From Trinickia violacea (GTDB taxonomy: Bacteria > Pseudomonadota > Gammaproteobacteria > Burkholderiales > Burkholderiaceae): a stretch of DNA of 64,000 nucleotides. Under the pieces are notes generated by a model, which ran no database searches, was not told where the DNA came from, and saw only the letters and a list, made by a program, of their open reading frames with translations. The stretch is from assembly GCF_005280735.1 (NCBI RefSeq), contig NZ_CP040077.1, positions 4,588,001-4,652,000 on the forward strand, given 5' to 3'. The translations under genes were made by a program, and so were the position numbers. This document shows positions 25,460 to 33,700 of the stretch, one piece after another. Position 1 is the first letter of the stretch, and each line of letters starts with the position of its first letter.

Positions 25460-26359
25460 ATGTCCGAGCCCATCGACCTCTCGCAGATCGCCCCCACGCT
25501 GAAAGCCGAAATTCTCGCGGAAGCGCTGCCGTATATTCGCCAGTATCACGGCAAGACCGTGGTCATCAAATACGGCGGCAACGCAATGACCGAAGAGCGC
25601 CTGAAGCAAGGCTTCGCGCGCGACGTCATCCTGCTGAAGCTGGTCGGCATCAACCCGGTTATCGTGCACGGCGGCGGCCCGCAGATCGATCAGGCGCTCA
25701 AGAAGATCGGCAAGCAAGGCACGTTCATCCAGGGCATGCGCGTCACCGACGAAGAGACGATGGAAGTCGTCGAATGGGTGCTCGGCGGCGAAGTGCAGCA
25801 AGACATCGTCACACTCATCAATCACTTCGGCGGCCATGCCGTGGGCCTCACGGGCAAGGACGGCGGCCTGATCCACGCGCGCAAGCTGATGATGCCGGAC
25901 CGCGACAACCCCGGCCAATATGTCGACATCGGCCAAGTCGGCGAAGTCGAGGCGATCAACCCGGCCGTCGTGCGCGCGCTGCAGGACGACGCGTTCATTC
26001 CGGTCATCTCGCCGATCGGCTTCGGCGAAGACGGCCTCTCGTACAACATCAACGCGGATCTGGTCGCGGGCAAGCTCGCTGTCGTGCTGAACGCTGAAAA
26101 GCTCGTGATGATGACGAACATCCCCGGCGTGATGGACAAGGCGGGCACCCTGCTGACGGATCTGTCGGCGCGCGAGATCGACGCGCTCTTCGCAGACGGC
26201 ACGATCTCGGGCGGCATGCTGCCGAAGATCGCGTCCGCGCTCGACGCCGCGAAGAGCGGCGTGCGGTCGGTGCACATCATCGACGGCCGGATCGAGCACT
26301 CGGTGCTGCTCGAAATCCTGACCGAGCAGCCGTTCGGCACGATGATCCGCTCGCACTGA
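25460..26359 (+). CDS. argB: Acetylglutamate kinase
   Basis: Phosphorylates N-acetyl-L-glutamate in arginine synthesis; 299 aa, amino-acid kinase fold. Phosphate loop VVIKYGGNAM (Lys and GGN), substrate loop IVHGGGPQID and the ATP-site block ISGGMLPKIASALDA are intact. The ATG at 25460 gives the family start; the GTG at 25382 is upstream. TACAAT at about 25404-25409 may be its -10. It is upstream of a pyrimidine 5'-nucleotidase and slmA. Confidence 0.96.
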   Translation: MSEPIDLSQIAPTLKAEILAEALPYIRQYHGKTVVIKYGGNAMTEERLKQGFARDVILLKLVGINPVIVHGGGPQIDQALKKIGKQGTFIQGMRVTDEETMEVVEWVLGGEVQQDIVTLINHFGGHAVGLTGKDGGLIHARKLMMPDRDNPGQYVDIGQVGEVEAINPAVVRALQDDAFIPVISPIGFGEDGLSYNINADLVAGKLAVVLNAEKLVMMTNIPGVMDKAGTLLTDLSAREIDALFADGTISGGMLPKIASALDAAKSGVRSVHIIDGRIEHSVLLEILTEQPFGTMIRSH

Positions 26360-26451
26360 GCCTGCCTCCGCGAAGCGCGGCGCGCATAATTGTGCCGTGC
26401 TTCGCCTGCTGTCCGGGCGCATGTATCCCGCTCTGCCCCGCCCCACCCGCC

Positions 26452-27231
26452 ATGCCCACCTCTCGCTCCAAGCGGCGCCGGCCGCACGTCAACACAGGCG
26501 GCCCCGTCTGGCTGTTCGATCTCGACAACACGCTGCACCACGCGTCGTTCAAGATCTTCCCGGCGATCAGTCAAGCAATGACGCAGTACATCATCGATGC
26601 CCTGCAAGTCGAGCTCGAGGTGGCGAACCGTCTGCGCGCCGACTACACGCAGCGCTACGGCGCGGCCTTGCTCGGCCTCACGCGCCATCATCCGATCGAT
26701 CCGCACGACTTCCTGAAAGAAGTGCACACGTTCCCCGACCTCGCCTCGATGGTGCGCGCCGAGCGCGGGCTCGCGCGCCTCGTCGCCGCGCTGCCGGGAC
26801 GCAAGATGGTGCTGACCAACGGCCCGGAAGCCTACGCGCGCGCGGTGCTGCGAGAGCTCTCGATCGAGCGCCTGTTCGAGCGCGTGATCGCCATCGAGCA
26901 CATGCGCGACCGCCGCGCGTGGCGCGCGAAACCCGACGCCTCGATGCTGCGCCGGACGATGCGCGACGCGCACGTGCCGCTGGCCGACGCGATCCTCGTC
27001 GAAGACACACGTGGACACCTGAAACGCTACAAGCGCTTGGGGATCAAGACGGTTTGGATCGTCGGCCATCTTCCCGCTGCGACTCAGGCAAACGGCACGC
27101 CGGCACGCCAGCCCGGCGCGGGTCGTCCCCACTATGTCGATCGTCGCATTCGTTCGCTAAAATCACTTCGACTGAGTTCTCGATCGGGGCGACAGAAATG
27201 CAGCCGACTCAAAAGCATGACGGGGCCGTAA
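26452..27231 (+). CDS. Pyrimidine 5'-nucleotidase (HAD family)
   Basis: HAD-type phosphatase of 259 aa that dephosphorylates pyrimidine nucleotides (SDT1/PHM8 type). Motif I is FDLDNTLHHAS with the nucleophile Asp and acid Asp, motif II is VLTNGPE, motif III Lys lies in WRAKPDASML, and motif IV is LVEDTRGHLK. Its 3' end overlaps the start of slmA by 34 bp in another frame, an unusually long overlap. I chose the ATG at 26452; earlier frames add a cysteine/proline-rich extension. Confidence 0.85.
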   Translation: MPTSRSKRRRPHVNTGGPVWLFDLDNTLHHASFKIFPAISQAMTQYIIDALQVELEVANRLRADYTQRYGAALLGLTRHHPIDPHDFLKEVHTFPDLASMVRAERGLARLVAALPGRKMVLTNGPEAYARAVLRELSIERLFERVIAIEHMRDRRAWRAKPDASMLRRTMRDAHVPLADAILVEDTRGHLKRYKRLGIKTVWIVGHLPAATQANGTPARQPGAGRPHYVDRRIRSLKSLRLSSRSGRQKCSRLKSMTGP

Positions 27232-27899
27232 ATAGCGAAGACGCGCAGTTCCAGCAGGACCACTCCGAAGCCACCCATCCAGCCGGCGCCCGCGCGCCGC
27301 GCCTGAAACCCGGCGAGCGGCGGGTCCATATCCTCCAGACGCTCGCCGCGATGCTGGAAGCCCCCAAAAGCGAAAAGATCACGACCGCGGCGCTGGCCGC
27401 ACGGCTCGGCGTATCGGAAGCCGCGCTCTATCGGCATTTCGCGAGCAAGGCGCAGATGTTCGAAGCGCTGATCGAGTTCATCGAAGAGACCTTTTTCGGC
27501 CTCGTCAATCAGATCACGGCGAAGGAGCCGAACGGCGTGCTGCAGGCGCGTGCGATCGGCTTGATGCTGCTCAACTTTTCTGCGAAAAATCCCGGCATGA
27601 CGCGCGTGTTGACGGGCGAGGCGCTCGTCGGCGAGCACGAGCGCCTCGCCGAACGGGTCACGCAGATGCTCGAGCGCATTGAAGCGTCGCTCAAGCAGTG
27701 TCTGCGGCTGGGACTGATGGAGGCCAACCAGAAATCGGCCGAGGCCCCGGTGCCGCTGCCGACCGACTACGACCCCGCCGTGCGCGCGAGCCTCGTCATC
27801 AGCTACGTGCTCGGACGGTGGCACCGCTATACGAAGAGCGGCTTCGCGCGCGCGCCGGGCGAGCACGCCGACGCGCAACTGCGGCTGATTCTTCAATAG
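27198..27899 (+). CDS. slmA: Nucleoid occlusion factor SlmA
   Basis: TetR-fold DNA-binding inhibitor of FtsZ assembly over the nucleoid; 233 aa. The N-terminal tail is polar, followed by the helix-turn-helix (ITTAALAARLGVSEAALYRHF, about residues 62-82 in the family) and the C-terminal helical dimer domain ending in ADAQLRLILQ. In many beta- and gammaproteobacteria slmA lies near argB or dut/coaBC, consistent here. The gene starts inside the 3' end of the nucleotidase gene. Confidence 0.93.
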   Translation: MQPTQKHDGAVNSEDAQFQQDHSEATHPAGARAPRLKPGERRVHILQTLAAMLEAPKSEKITTAALAARLGVSEAALYRHFASKAQMFEALIEFIEETFFGLVNQITAKEPNGVLQARAIGLMLLNFSAKNPGMTRVLTGEALVGEHERLAERVTQMLERIEASLKQCLRLGLMEANQKSAEAPVPLPTDYDPAVRASLVISYVLGRWHRYTKSGFARAPGEHADAQLRLILQ

Positions 27900-27930
27900 T
27901 CCCGAAGGTCTCGGGCGGCATCGTCGACCG

Positions 27931-29277
27931 TCAGTCGATCGGCCGCCCCGCCGTCTCGCGGATGAACGGAAGCGCCAGCAACGACACGGCCCCGCAGCCG
28001 ATCAAGTACCACGCGGGGGCAAGCGGATTGCCCGACAACTGGATCAGCCACGTCGCGAAGAACTGCGCGAAGCCGCCGAAAATCGACACCCCGAGGCAGT
28101 AGACGACCGACATCCCGGTCGCCCGAATCTCGCGCGGAAACAGCTCGGGCAACATCACGATGTTCGGCACGGCGGTGAACGCGACCAGCACCGCGAGAAC
28201 GGCGACCACGGAAAGCAGCACGGGCACGGTCGGATAGGCATTGATCAGCATGAAAGCCGGATAGACCACCAGCACGAGCAGCACGCGCGACACCCACAGC
28301 ACCGGCTTGCGGCCGACGCGGTCCGACAGCGCCCCCGCAAGCGGCGAGCAGATCACGGTCATGAGCGCGGCGGTCCACGATGCCCACAGCGCGAGCGACA
28401 TCGGCATGTTCAGCATCCGGATCGCGTAGGTCGACAAGTAGAACAGCACAATGTAGTTCGCCGCCGTGCCGCCGATCGTCGTCACGACGCCCGCCGTGAT
28501 CGCGCCCGCGTGGTGGCGGAAGATCGTGCGTGCGGGGTGGGCGGCGGGCTCGGCGGCCGGCTTCGTTGCCGGCTGGCGATCGCCGGTCTCGACGCCCGGC
28601 AGCGTCTCGTCGAGATGCCGGCGGATATAGGTGCCGATCGGCCCCATCGCCATCCCGATCACGAACGGAATGCGCCAGCCCCAGCTTTCGAGCGACGGCG
28701 TCGAAAGGCTCGCCGCCAGCACCACGCCAAGCAGCGACCCGCACACCGTGTTGAGCCCCTGGCTCACGAACTGCCAGCTGCCGTAGAAGCCGCGCGTGCG
28801 ATCGCTGCCGTATTCGAGCAAAAGCGAGGTCGACGCGCCGACCTCGCCGCCGATCGCAAAGCCCTGGATCAGCCGCGCGAGGATGACGAGCGCCGGCGCG
28901 GCAAGGCCGATCGTCGCGTAAGTCGGCGCGAATGCGATGATCGCCGAGCCCAGCGTCATGAGCCACAGCGTGAGGCTCATGGCCGCTTTGCGGCCTGCGC
29001 GGTCCGCGTAGGCGCCGAGCACGATGCCGCCGATCGGCCGCATGATGAAGCCGACGCCGAACGTGCCCACGGCCAGCATCAATTGCGCGAGCGATCCGTG
29101 AACCGGGAAATACAGCTTGCCGATGATCGTCGCGAAGAAGCTGTAGATCGTGAAGTCGAAAAACTCGAGGCCGTTGCCGATCGTGATCGCGGCGATCGCC
29201 TTCGGCTTCGAGATGCGCTTGGGTTGAGCGGCGCCGGCGCTCTGCGGGCCGGTCGCGTCAGCGGCGGAATACTCCAT
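27931..29277 (-). CDS. MHS-family MFS transporter
   Basis: Twelve-helix major facilitator of the metabolite:H+ symporter group, 448 aa. Characteristic blocks are IGNGLEFFDFTIYSFFA in helix 1, the loop GAYADRAGRKAA between helices 2 and 3, GFAIGGEVGAS in helix 5, and a second loop GALSDRVGRKP. The family takes up dicarboxylates, tricarballylate, betaine or proline; the substrate is not assignable. GGAGAGAG precedes the ATG at 29277. It lies 58 bp downstream of an M20 amidohydrolase and may share its transcript, suggesting uptake of the substrate hydrolysed there. Confidence 0.9.
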   Translation of the reverse strand: MEYSAADATGPQSAGAAQPKRISKPKAIAAITIGNGLEFFDFTIYSFFATIIGKLYFPVHGSLAQLMLAVGTFGVGFIMRPIGGIVLGAYADRAGRKAAMSLTLWLMTLGSAIIAFAPTYATIGLAAPALVILARLIQGFAIGGEVGASTSLLLEYGSDRTRGFYGSWQFVSQGLNTVCGSLLGVVLAASLSTPSLESWGWRIPFVIGMAMGPIGTYIRRHLDETLPGVETGDRQPATKPAAEPAAHPARTIFRHHAGAITAGVVTTIGGTAANYIVLFYLSTYAIRMLNMPMSLALWASWTAALMTVICSPLAGALSDRVGRKPVLWVSRVLLVLVVYPAFMLINAYPTVPVLLSVVAVLAVLVAFTAVPNIVMLPELFPREIRATGMSVVYCLGVSIFGGFAQFFATWLIQLSGNPLAPAWYLIGCGAVSLLALPFIRETAGRPID

Positions 29278-29335
29278 GTCTCTCTCCATGAATCGTGCTC
29301 CGGCCGCTCGGGCGGCTTCAGGCACTATTTTGTGC

Positions 29336-30508
29336 TCAGACGAGGAACGTCTCGGCGAGCTTCACCCAGTAGGCGGCGCCCGTCGCGAGACAGTCGTCGT
29401 TGAAGTCGTAGCCCGGGTTGTGGACCATGCAGCCGCCCTCGCCGTCGCCATTGCCGATGATCAGGTAGCTGCCCGCGCAGCGTTCGAGCAGGAACGCGAA
29501 GTCCTCGCTGCCCGTGAGCGGCTCCATGTCGCGAATCAGGCCGGCCTCGCCGACCCAGTCGAGCGCGACTTGGCGTGCGAAGGCGGTCATCCGAGCATCG
29601 TTGACGAGCACCGGATAGCGGCGCTGGTAGTCGATCTCGGCGCGCGCGCCGTAGACGGCCGCTTGCGCGTGAATCACTTCGGTGATGCGCTGTTCGAGGA
29701 GATCGCGCACTTCGGGCCTCAACGCGCGCACGGAGAGGCGCATTTCCGCGCTGTCGGGAATCACGTTCGACGCCTCGCCCGCGTGGATTGCGCCGACCGT
29801 GATGATCGCCATGTCGAGCGGCGCGACGTTGCGCGAGACGATCGTCTGCAACGCCAGCACGATCTGCGCGCACACGACGATCGGATCGACCGCCTTGTGC
29901 GGCACCGCGCCGTGTCCGCCGCGGCCGGTCACTTTCGCGATCACGGTATCGGACGACGCCATGAACGAGCCCGGCAGGAAGCCGAACTTGCCGGTCGGGT
30001 GTCCCGGCATGTTGTGCATTGCGAACACGGCATCGCAGGGGAAGCGCTCGAACAGGCCGTCTTCGAGCATTTTTTGGGCGCCTGCGAGCCCTTCCTCGGC
30101 CGGTTGGAAAATCAGGTTCAGCGTGCCGTCGAACGATTTGTCGCGCGCGAGGTGTTTCGCGGCGGCAAGCAGCATCGCCGTGTGGCCGTCGTGGCCGCAC
30201 GCGTGCATCTTGCCGGGGAGCTTGCTCGCGTACGGCAGGCCGGTCTGCTCGTGGATCGGCAGCGCGTCCATGTCGGCGCGCAAGCCCAGGCGCCGCGTGC
30301 CATTGCCCACTTTCAGTTGCCCCACCACGCCGGTCTTCCCGAGCCCGCGATGCACCGTGTAGCCCCACTCCTGAAGCCGCTCCGCGACCAGATCGCCCGT
30401 CGCGACCTCCTCGTACGCGAGCTCCGGGTGCGCGTGGATCTGGCGCCGCAAGGCGATCATTTCGTCTTCCAAATCGGCGATGCCGGCCGGGATTGCCATG
30501 GTGTTCAC
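29336..30508 (-). CDS. M20-family amidohydrolase (hippurate/IAA-amino acid hydrolase-like)
   Basis: Zinc-type amidohydrolase of 390 aa with the metal ligands in ACGHDGHTAML (Cys and His), the catalytic Glu pair in QPAEEGLAGA, the dimerisation-domain block GRGGHGAVPHKAVDP and the C-terminal histidine region GGCMVHNPGYDFND. Hippurate and N-acyl amino acids are typical substrates. The GTG at 30508 has GGAG eight bases upstream and is preferred over the ATGs at 30499 and 30535. It is divergent from a LysR gene that probably controls it and is followed by the MHS transporter. Confidence 0.9.
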   Translation of the reverse strand: MNTMAIPAGIADLEDEMIALRRQIHAHPELAYEEVATGDLVAERLQEWGYTVHRGLGKTGVVGQLKVGNGTRRLGLRADMDALPIHEQTGLPYASKLPGKMHACGHDGHTAMLLAAAKHLARDKSFDGTLNLIFQPAEEGLAGAQKMLEDGLFERFPCDAVFAMHNMPGHPTGKFGFLPGSFMASSDTVIAKVTGRGGHGAVPHKAVDPIVVCAQIVLALQTIVSRNVAPLDMAIITVGAIHAGEASNVIPDSAEMRLSVRALRPEVRDLLEQRITEVIHAQAAVYGARAEIDYQRRYPVLVNDARMTAFARQVALDWVGEAGLIRDMEPLTGSEDFAFLLERCAGSYLIIGNGDGEGGCMVHNPGYDFNDDCLATGAAYWVKLAETFLV

Positions 30509-30590
30509 GGTGCTGTCTCCGTCGATGATTTGCATCGATGCAGCATAGCCAGCGATATTTTTGGGAGGCAGGCGTAGAATCTTCGCGGCA

Positions 30591-30605
30591 GCAACCCATG
30601 GTTGC
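30591..30605. promoter_or_regulatory. LysR-type operator candidate
   Basis: GCAACC CAT GGTTGC is a perfect inverted repeat with a three-base centre, placed between the divergent amidohydrolase and LysR start codons, where LysR regulators usually bind. Confidence 0.5.
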
Positions 30606-30673
30606 CACATGGCATGCCAAGTCGAGGCGGCACGCAGCATTCACCGGCACCCTGCGACAGACGTTTTCATCCG

Positions 30674-31624
30674 ATGAAACTCCACCAGCTCACCACCCTC
30701 GCGGCCATCGCCGATACCGGCAGCATCCGCGCCGCCGCCCGCTCGCTGGGCGTCTCGCCGGCTGCCGCGACCAAGGCGGTGCGCGAGCTCGAAGCCGATC
30801 TGCGCGCGCCGCTCGTGATCCGCGGCACGAGCGGCATCACGTTCACCGACTACGGCCGTGCCCTCGTCGTTCATGCGCGGCTCGTGCTCGGCCAGCTCGC
30901 GCGCGCCGAGGCCGAGCTCGACTCGATGCGAGGCCGCGCCGCCGGGAAGCTGTCGATCGGGGTCACGCCGTGGGTGGCGCTGACGTTCCTGCCGGAGACG
31001 GTGAAGCGCTTCCGCGAGCGCATGCCCGAAGTCCAGCTCGAATTCTTCGAGGGGCTGCTCGCCGTCGTGCAGCCACGCCTGCGCGACGGCAGCCTCGACT
31101 TCTCGATCGGACGGCCGCCGCCCGCGTCGCCGCAGTCGGAGTTTCAGAATGTGCCGCTCTTTTCGACGCACTCGGCCGTTGTCGCGCGGCGCGATCATCC
31201 GCTCGCCCAATGCCGCACGCTGCTCGAACTCGAAGACGCCGAATGGGTGCTGAACTGGGACCCGGCGAGCCGCGAGTCGATTTCGGAGAACGTCTTTCTG
31301 CGCCGGGGGATGAAAGTGCCGCGCACGATCCATCTCGCGCATTCACTCGCGATCGTGCTCGGGCTCATCGCGCACACCGACATGCTCAGCATCTTTCCGT
31401 GGCCGCTCGTCGAGGTCATCTCCAGCAAGGAGAACCTGTGGGCGCTGCCGTTGCGCGAGACGGTCGACGAGACGCTCGTCTCCGTCGTCTCGCGGCGGGG
31501 CGCGCCGCCGAGCCCCGCCGGGGCGTGCTTTCTCGAATGCCTGCGCGAGGTGATCGACGAGGGTGCGCGCTCGGACAATCCGGAGCGGCGGCGGCTCTTT
31601 CATTCGATCGAGCTGCTGCTTTGA
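30674..31624 (+). CDS. LysR-family transcriptional regulator
   Basis: A 316-aa LysR regulator. The winged helix-turn-helix is at about residues 1-60 (MKLHQLTTLAAIADTGSIRA, then SPAAATKAVRELE), and the rest is the co-inducer domain (KLSIGVTPWVAL, DFSIGRPPPASP). Divergent transcription from the amidohydrolase with a palindrome between suggests it controls that gene and the MHS transporter. The start at 30674 is the usual MKL-type LysR start. Inducer not predictable. Confidence 0.92.
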   Translation: MKLHQLTTLAAIADTGSIRAAARSLGVSPAAATKAVRELEADLRAPLVIRGTSGITFTDYGRALVVHARLVLGQLARAEAELDSMRGRAAGKLSIGVTPWVALTFLPETVKRFRERMPEVQLEFFEGLLAVVQPRLRDGSLDFSIGRPPPASPQSEFQNVPLFSTHSAVVARRDHPLAQCRTLLELEDAEWVLNWDPASRESISENVFLRRGMKVPRTIHLAHSLAIVLGLIAHTDMLSIFPWPLVEVISSKENLWALPLRETVDETLVSVVSRRGAPPSPAGACFLECLREVIDEGARSDNPERRRLFHSIELLL

Positions 31625-31718
31625 ATCGATGCTGCACGCGTCTGCTGCGCCGCGCGCGGTATCCGTCGCCGAAATGCGGACTATGCGGAGCGCGCCGTCG
31701 CCGCGGTTTTTTTTCCGC

Positions 31719-31724
31719 TATACT
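31719..31724 (+). promoter_or_regulatory. Possible metX -10 element
   Basis: TATACT lies about 48 bp before the riboswitch P1 stem. No good -35 is visible at 16-18 bp, so the promoter may be activator-dependent or weak. Confidence 0.4.
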
Positions 31725-31771
31725 TTGCCGTCTGTCGTGAGATCCGCTGCGTGCTTGCAGCGTTTTTCACA

Positions 31772-31912
31772 GCGCGCCGATTTGCTGACTCGATTGCGGG
31801 CGCGCGAACCTTCGAAGCCGAATCCGTGCGCGGAGGTTCACTATAAATGCGGCTAAAGAGGTCGTCAGCCGCGCACTTCCTCCCTTCGCGCACGCCGACA
31901 CCATTTAGCCGC
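31772..31912 (+). ncRNA. SAM-II riboswitch upstream of metX
   Basis: The P1 stem GCGCGCC (31772-31778) with GGCGCGC (31799-31805) is perfect. GATTT (31779-31783) follows its 5' strand and TTGC (31794-31797) precedes its 3' strand, both hallmarks of SAM-II. A linker hairpin GAACC/GGTTC (31806-31839) is inserted, then TAAAT (31844-31848) and GCTAAAG (31852-31858). GCTGAC (31784-31789) can pair with GTCAGC (31864-31869) as the pseudoknot. The downstream TTTAGCCGC (31904-31912) is an exact complement of GCGGCTAAA (31849-31857), which suggests a competing off/on fold next to the start. SAM binding should lower metX expression. Confidence 0.85.
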
Positions 31913-31933
31913 CCCTGTCAGAAGGCGGAATAA

Positions 31934-33079
31934 ATGGAATCGATCGGTATCGTCGCTCCACAAAAAATGCAGTTCACCGAGCCGCTCGCGATGCAGAACG
32001 GCAGCTCGCTCGATAGCTACGACCTCATGGTCGAAACCTACGGCACGCTCAACGCGGCGCGCTCGAACGCGGTGCTCGTCTGCCACGCGCTGAACGCGTC
32101 GCATCACGTCGCGGGCGTCTACGCGGACGAGCCCAAGAACGTCGGCTGGTGGGACAACATGGTCGGCCCCGGCAAGCCGCTCGACACGAACCGCTTCTTC
32201 GTGATCGGCGTGAACAACCTCGGCTCGTGCTTCGGCTCGACCGGCCCGATGAGCCTCAATCCCGCGACGGGCAAGCCGTATGGCGCGAGCTTTCCGGTCG
32301 TGACGGTCGAAGATTGGGTGAACGCGCAGGTGCGCGTCGCCGACGCCTTCGGCATCGAGCGCTTCGCGGCCGTGATGGGCGGCAGCCTGGGCGGCATGCA
32401 GGCGCTCGCGTGGAGCACGATGTATCCCGAGCGCCTCGGCCACTGCATCGTGGTCGCGTCGACGCCGAAGCTCTCCGCGCAGAACATCGCGTTCAACGAA
32501 GTCGCGCGCTCGGCGATCCTGTCGGACCCGGATTTCCACGGCGGCGACTACTACGCGCACGGCGTGAAGCCGAAGCGCGGCCTGCGCGTGGCGCGGATGA
32601 TCGGCCACATCACATACCTGTCCGACGACGACATGGCGGCTAAATTCGGCCGCGCGCTGCGTCGCGCCGAAGGCGCTTTGGATGAATACAACTTCAACTT
32701 CGACGTCGAATTCGAAGTGGAATCGTACCTGCGCTACCAGGGCGACAAGTTCGCCGACTACTTCGACGCGAACACGTATCTCCTGATCACGCGCGCGCTC
32801 GACTACTTCGATCCGGCCAAAGCGTTCGACGGCGACCTCACCGCCGCGCTCGCGCACACCAAGGCGAAGTATCTGATCGCGAGCTTCTCGACCGACTGGC
32901 GCTTCGCCCCCGCGCGCTCGCGCGAGATCGTGAAGGCGCTGCTCGACCACAAGCGGCAGGTGACCTACGCGGAAATCGACGCGCCGCACGGCCACGACGC
33001 CTTCCTGCTCGACGACGCGCGCTATCACAACCTGATGCGCGCCTATTACGAACGCATCGCCGAGGAGGTGGGCGCATGA
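31934..33079 (+). CDS. metX: Homoserine O-acyltransferase (MetX)
   Basis: Alpha/beta-hydrolase transferase of 381 aa that activates homoserine for methionine synthesis. The nucleophile is Ser151 in MGGSLGGMQ, the oxyanion region is NNLGSCFGSTGP, and the catalytic His354 is in PHGHDAFLLDD. Burkholderiaceae MetX partnered with MetW is generally assigned as using succinyl-CoA (metXS) though I cannot test this from sequence. It overlaps metW by 4 bp (ATGA) and is preceded by a SAM-II riboswitch. Confidence 0.95.
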   Translation: MESIGIVAPQKMQFTEPLAMQNGSSLDSYDLMVETYGTLNAARSNAVLVCHALNASHHVAGVYADEPKNVGWWDNMVGPGKPLDTNRFFVIGVNNLGSCFGSTGPMSLNPATGKPYGASFPVVTVEDWVNAQVRVADAFGIERFAAVMGGSLGGMQALAWSTMYPERLGHCIVVASTPKLSAQNIAFNEVARSAILSDPDFHGGDYYAHGVKPKRGLRVARMIGHITYLSDDDMAAKFGRALRRAEGALDEYNFNFDVEFEVESYLRYQGDKFADYFDANTYLLITRALDYFDPAKAFDGDLTAALAHTKAKYLIASFSTDWRFAPARSREIVKALLDHKRQVTYAEIDAPHGHDAFLLDDARYHNLMRAYYERIAEEVGA

Positions 33080-33684
33080 ACCAGCACGCTATCGACAGCC
33101 TCACCGCACGCTCTGACTTCCGCGCGATCGCCCGCTGGGTCGAGCCGCGCTCGACCGTGCTCGACCTCGGCTGCGGCGACGGTTCGCTGCTCCAGCTCCT
33201 TTCCGAGGAACTCGAAGTCTCGGGCTACGGAATCGAGATCAACGACGCCGGCGTGCTCGCGTGCGCGAAGAACGGCGTGAACGTGATTCAGCAAAACCTC
33301 GAAGACGGCCTGCGCCTCTTCGAAGACGGCAGCTTCGATTTCGCGGTCCTGTCGCAGACGCTGCAGACCATCCACCAGACCGCCGCGATCCTGCGCGAGA
33401 CGGTGCGCGTCGGCAAGCAGTGCATCGTGTCGTTTCCGAACTTCGGCTATTGGGCGCACCGATTGTCGGTGATGCAGGGACGCATGCCGGTGTCGAAATC
33501 GCTGCCTTATCAGTGGCACAACACGCCGAACGTGCGCGTGCTCACGATCAAGGACTTCGAGGCGCTCGCGCCGGAAGTCGGCATCGAAATTCTGGACCGC
33601 GTCGTGCTGCACGGCGGTCAGACGGTGAGGTGGGGGGTTAACTGGCGTGGTAGTCTTGCGGTCTATCGCGTCAAGAAAGGGTAG
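33076..33684 (+). CDS. metW: Methionine biosynthesis protein MetW
   Basis: A 202-aa protein with a class I methyltransferase fold (VLDLGCGDGSLLQLL) that always accompanies MetX in proteobacteria and is needed with it for methionine synthesis; its own enzymatic role is not established. The conserved region NLEDGLRLFEDGSFDFAVL and the closing WGVNWRGSLAVYRV are typical. It is coupled to metX by an ATGA overlap, so it is under the same riboswitch. Confidence 0.95.
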   Translation: MNQHAIDSLTARSDFRAIARWVEPRSTVLDLGCGDGSLLQLLSEELEVSGYGIEINDAGVLACAKNGVNVIQQNLEDGLRLFEDGSFDFAVLSQTLQTIHQTAAILRETVRVGKQCIVSFPNFGYWAHRLSVMQGRMPVSKSLPYQWHNTPNVRVLTIKDFEALAPEVGIEILDRVVLHGGQTVRWGVNWRGSLAVYRVKKG

Positions 33685-33700
33685 CCCCATCAAACGAGAC

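Noticed and set aside
33647..33700. GTG at 33647 as AmpG start
   Set aside because: It lies within metW; the ATG at 33701 starts after the metW stop.
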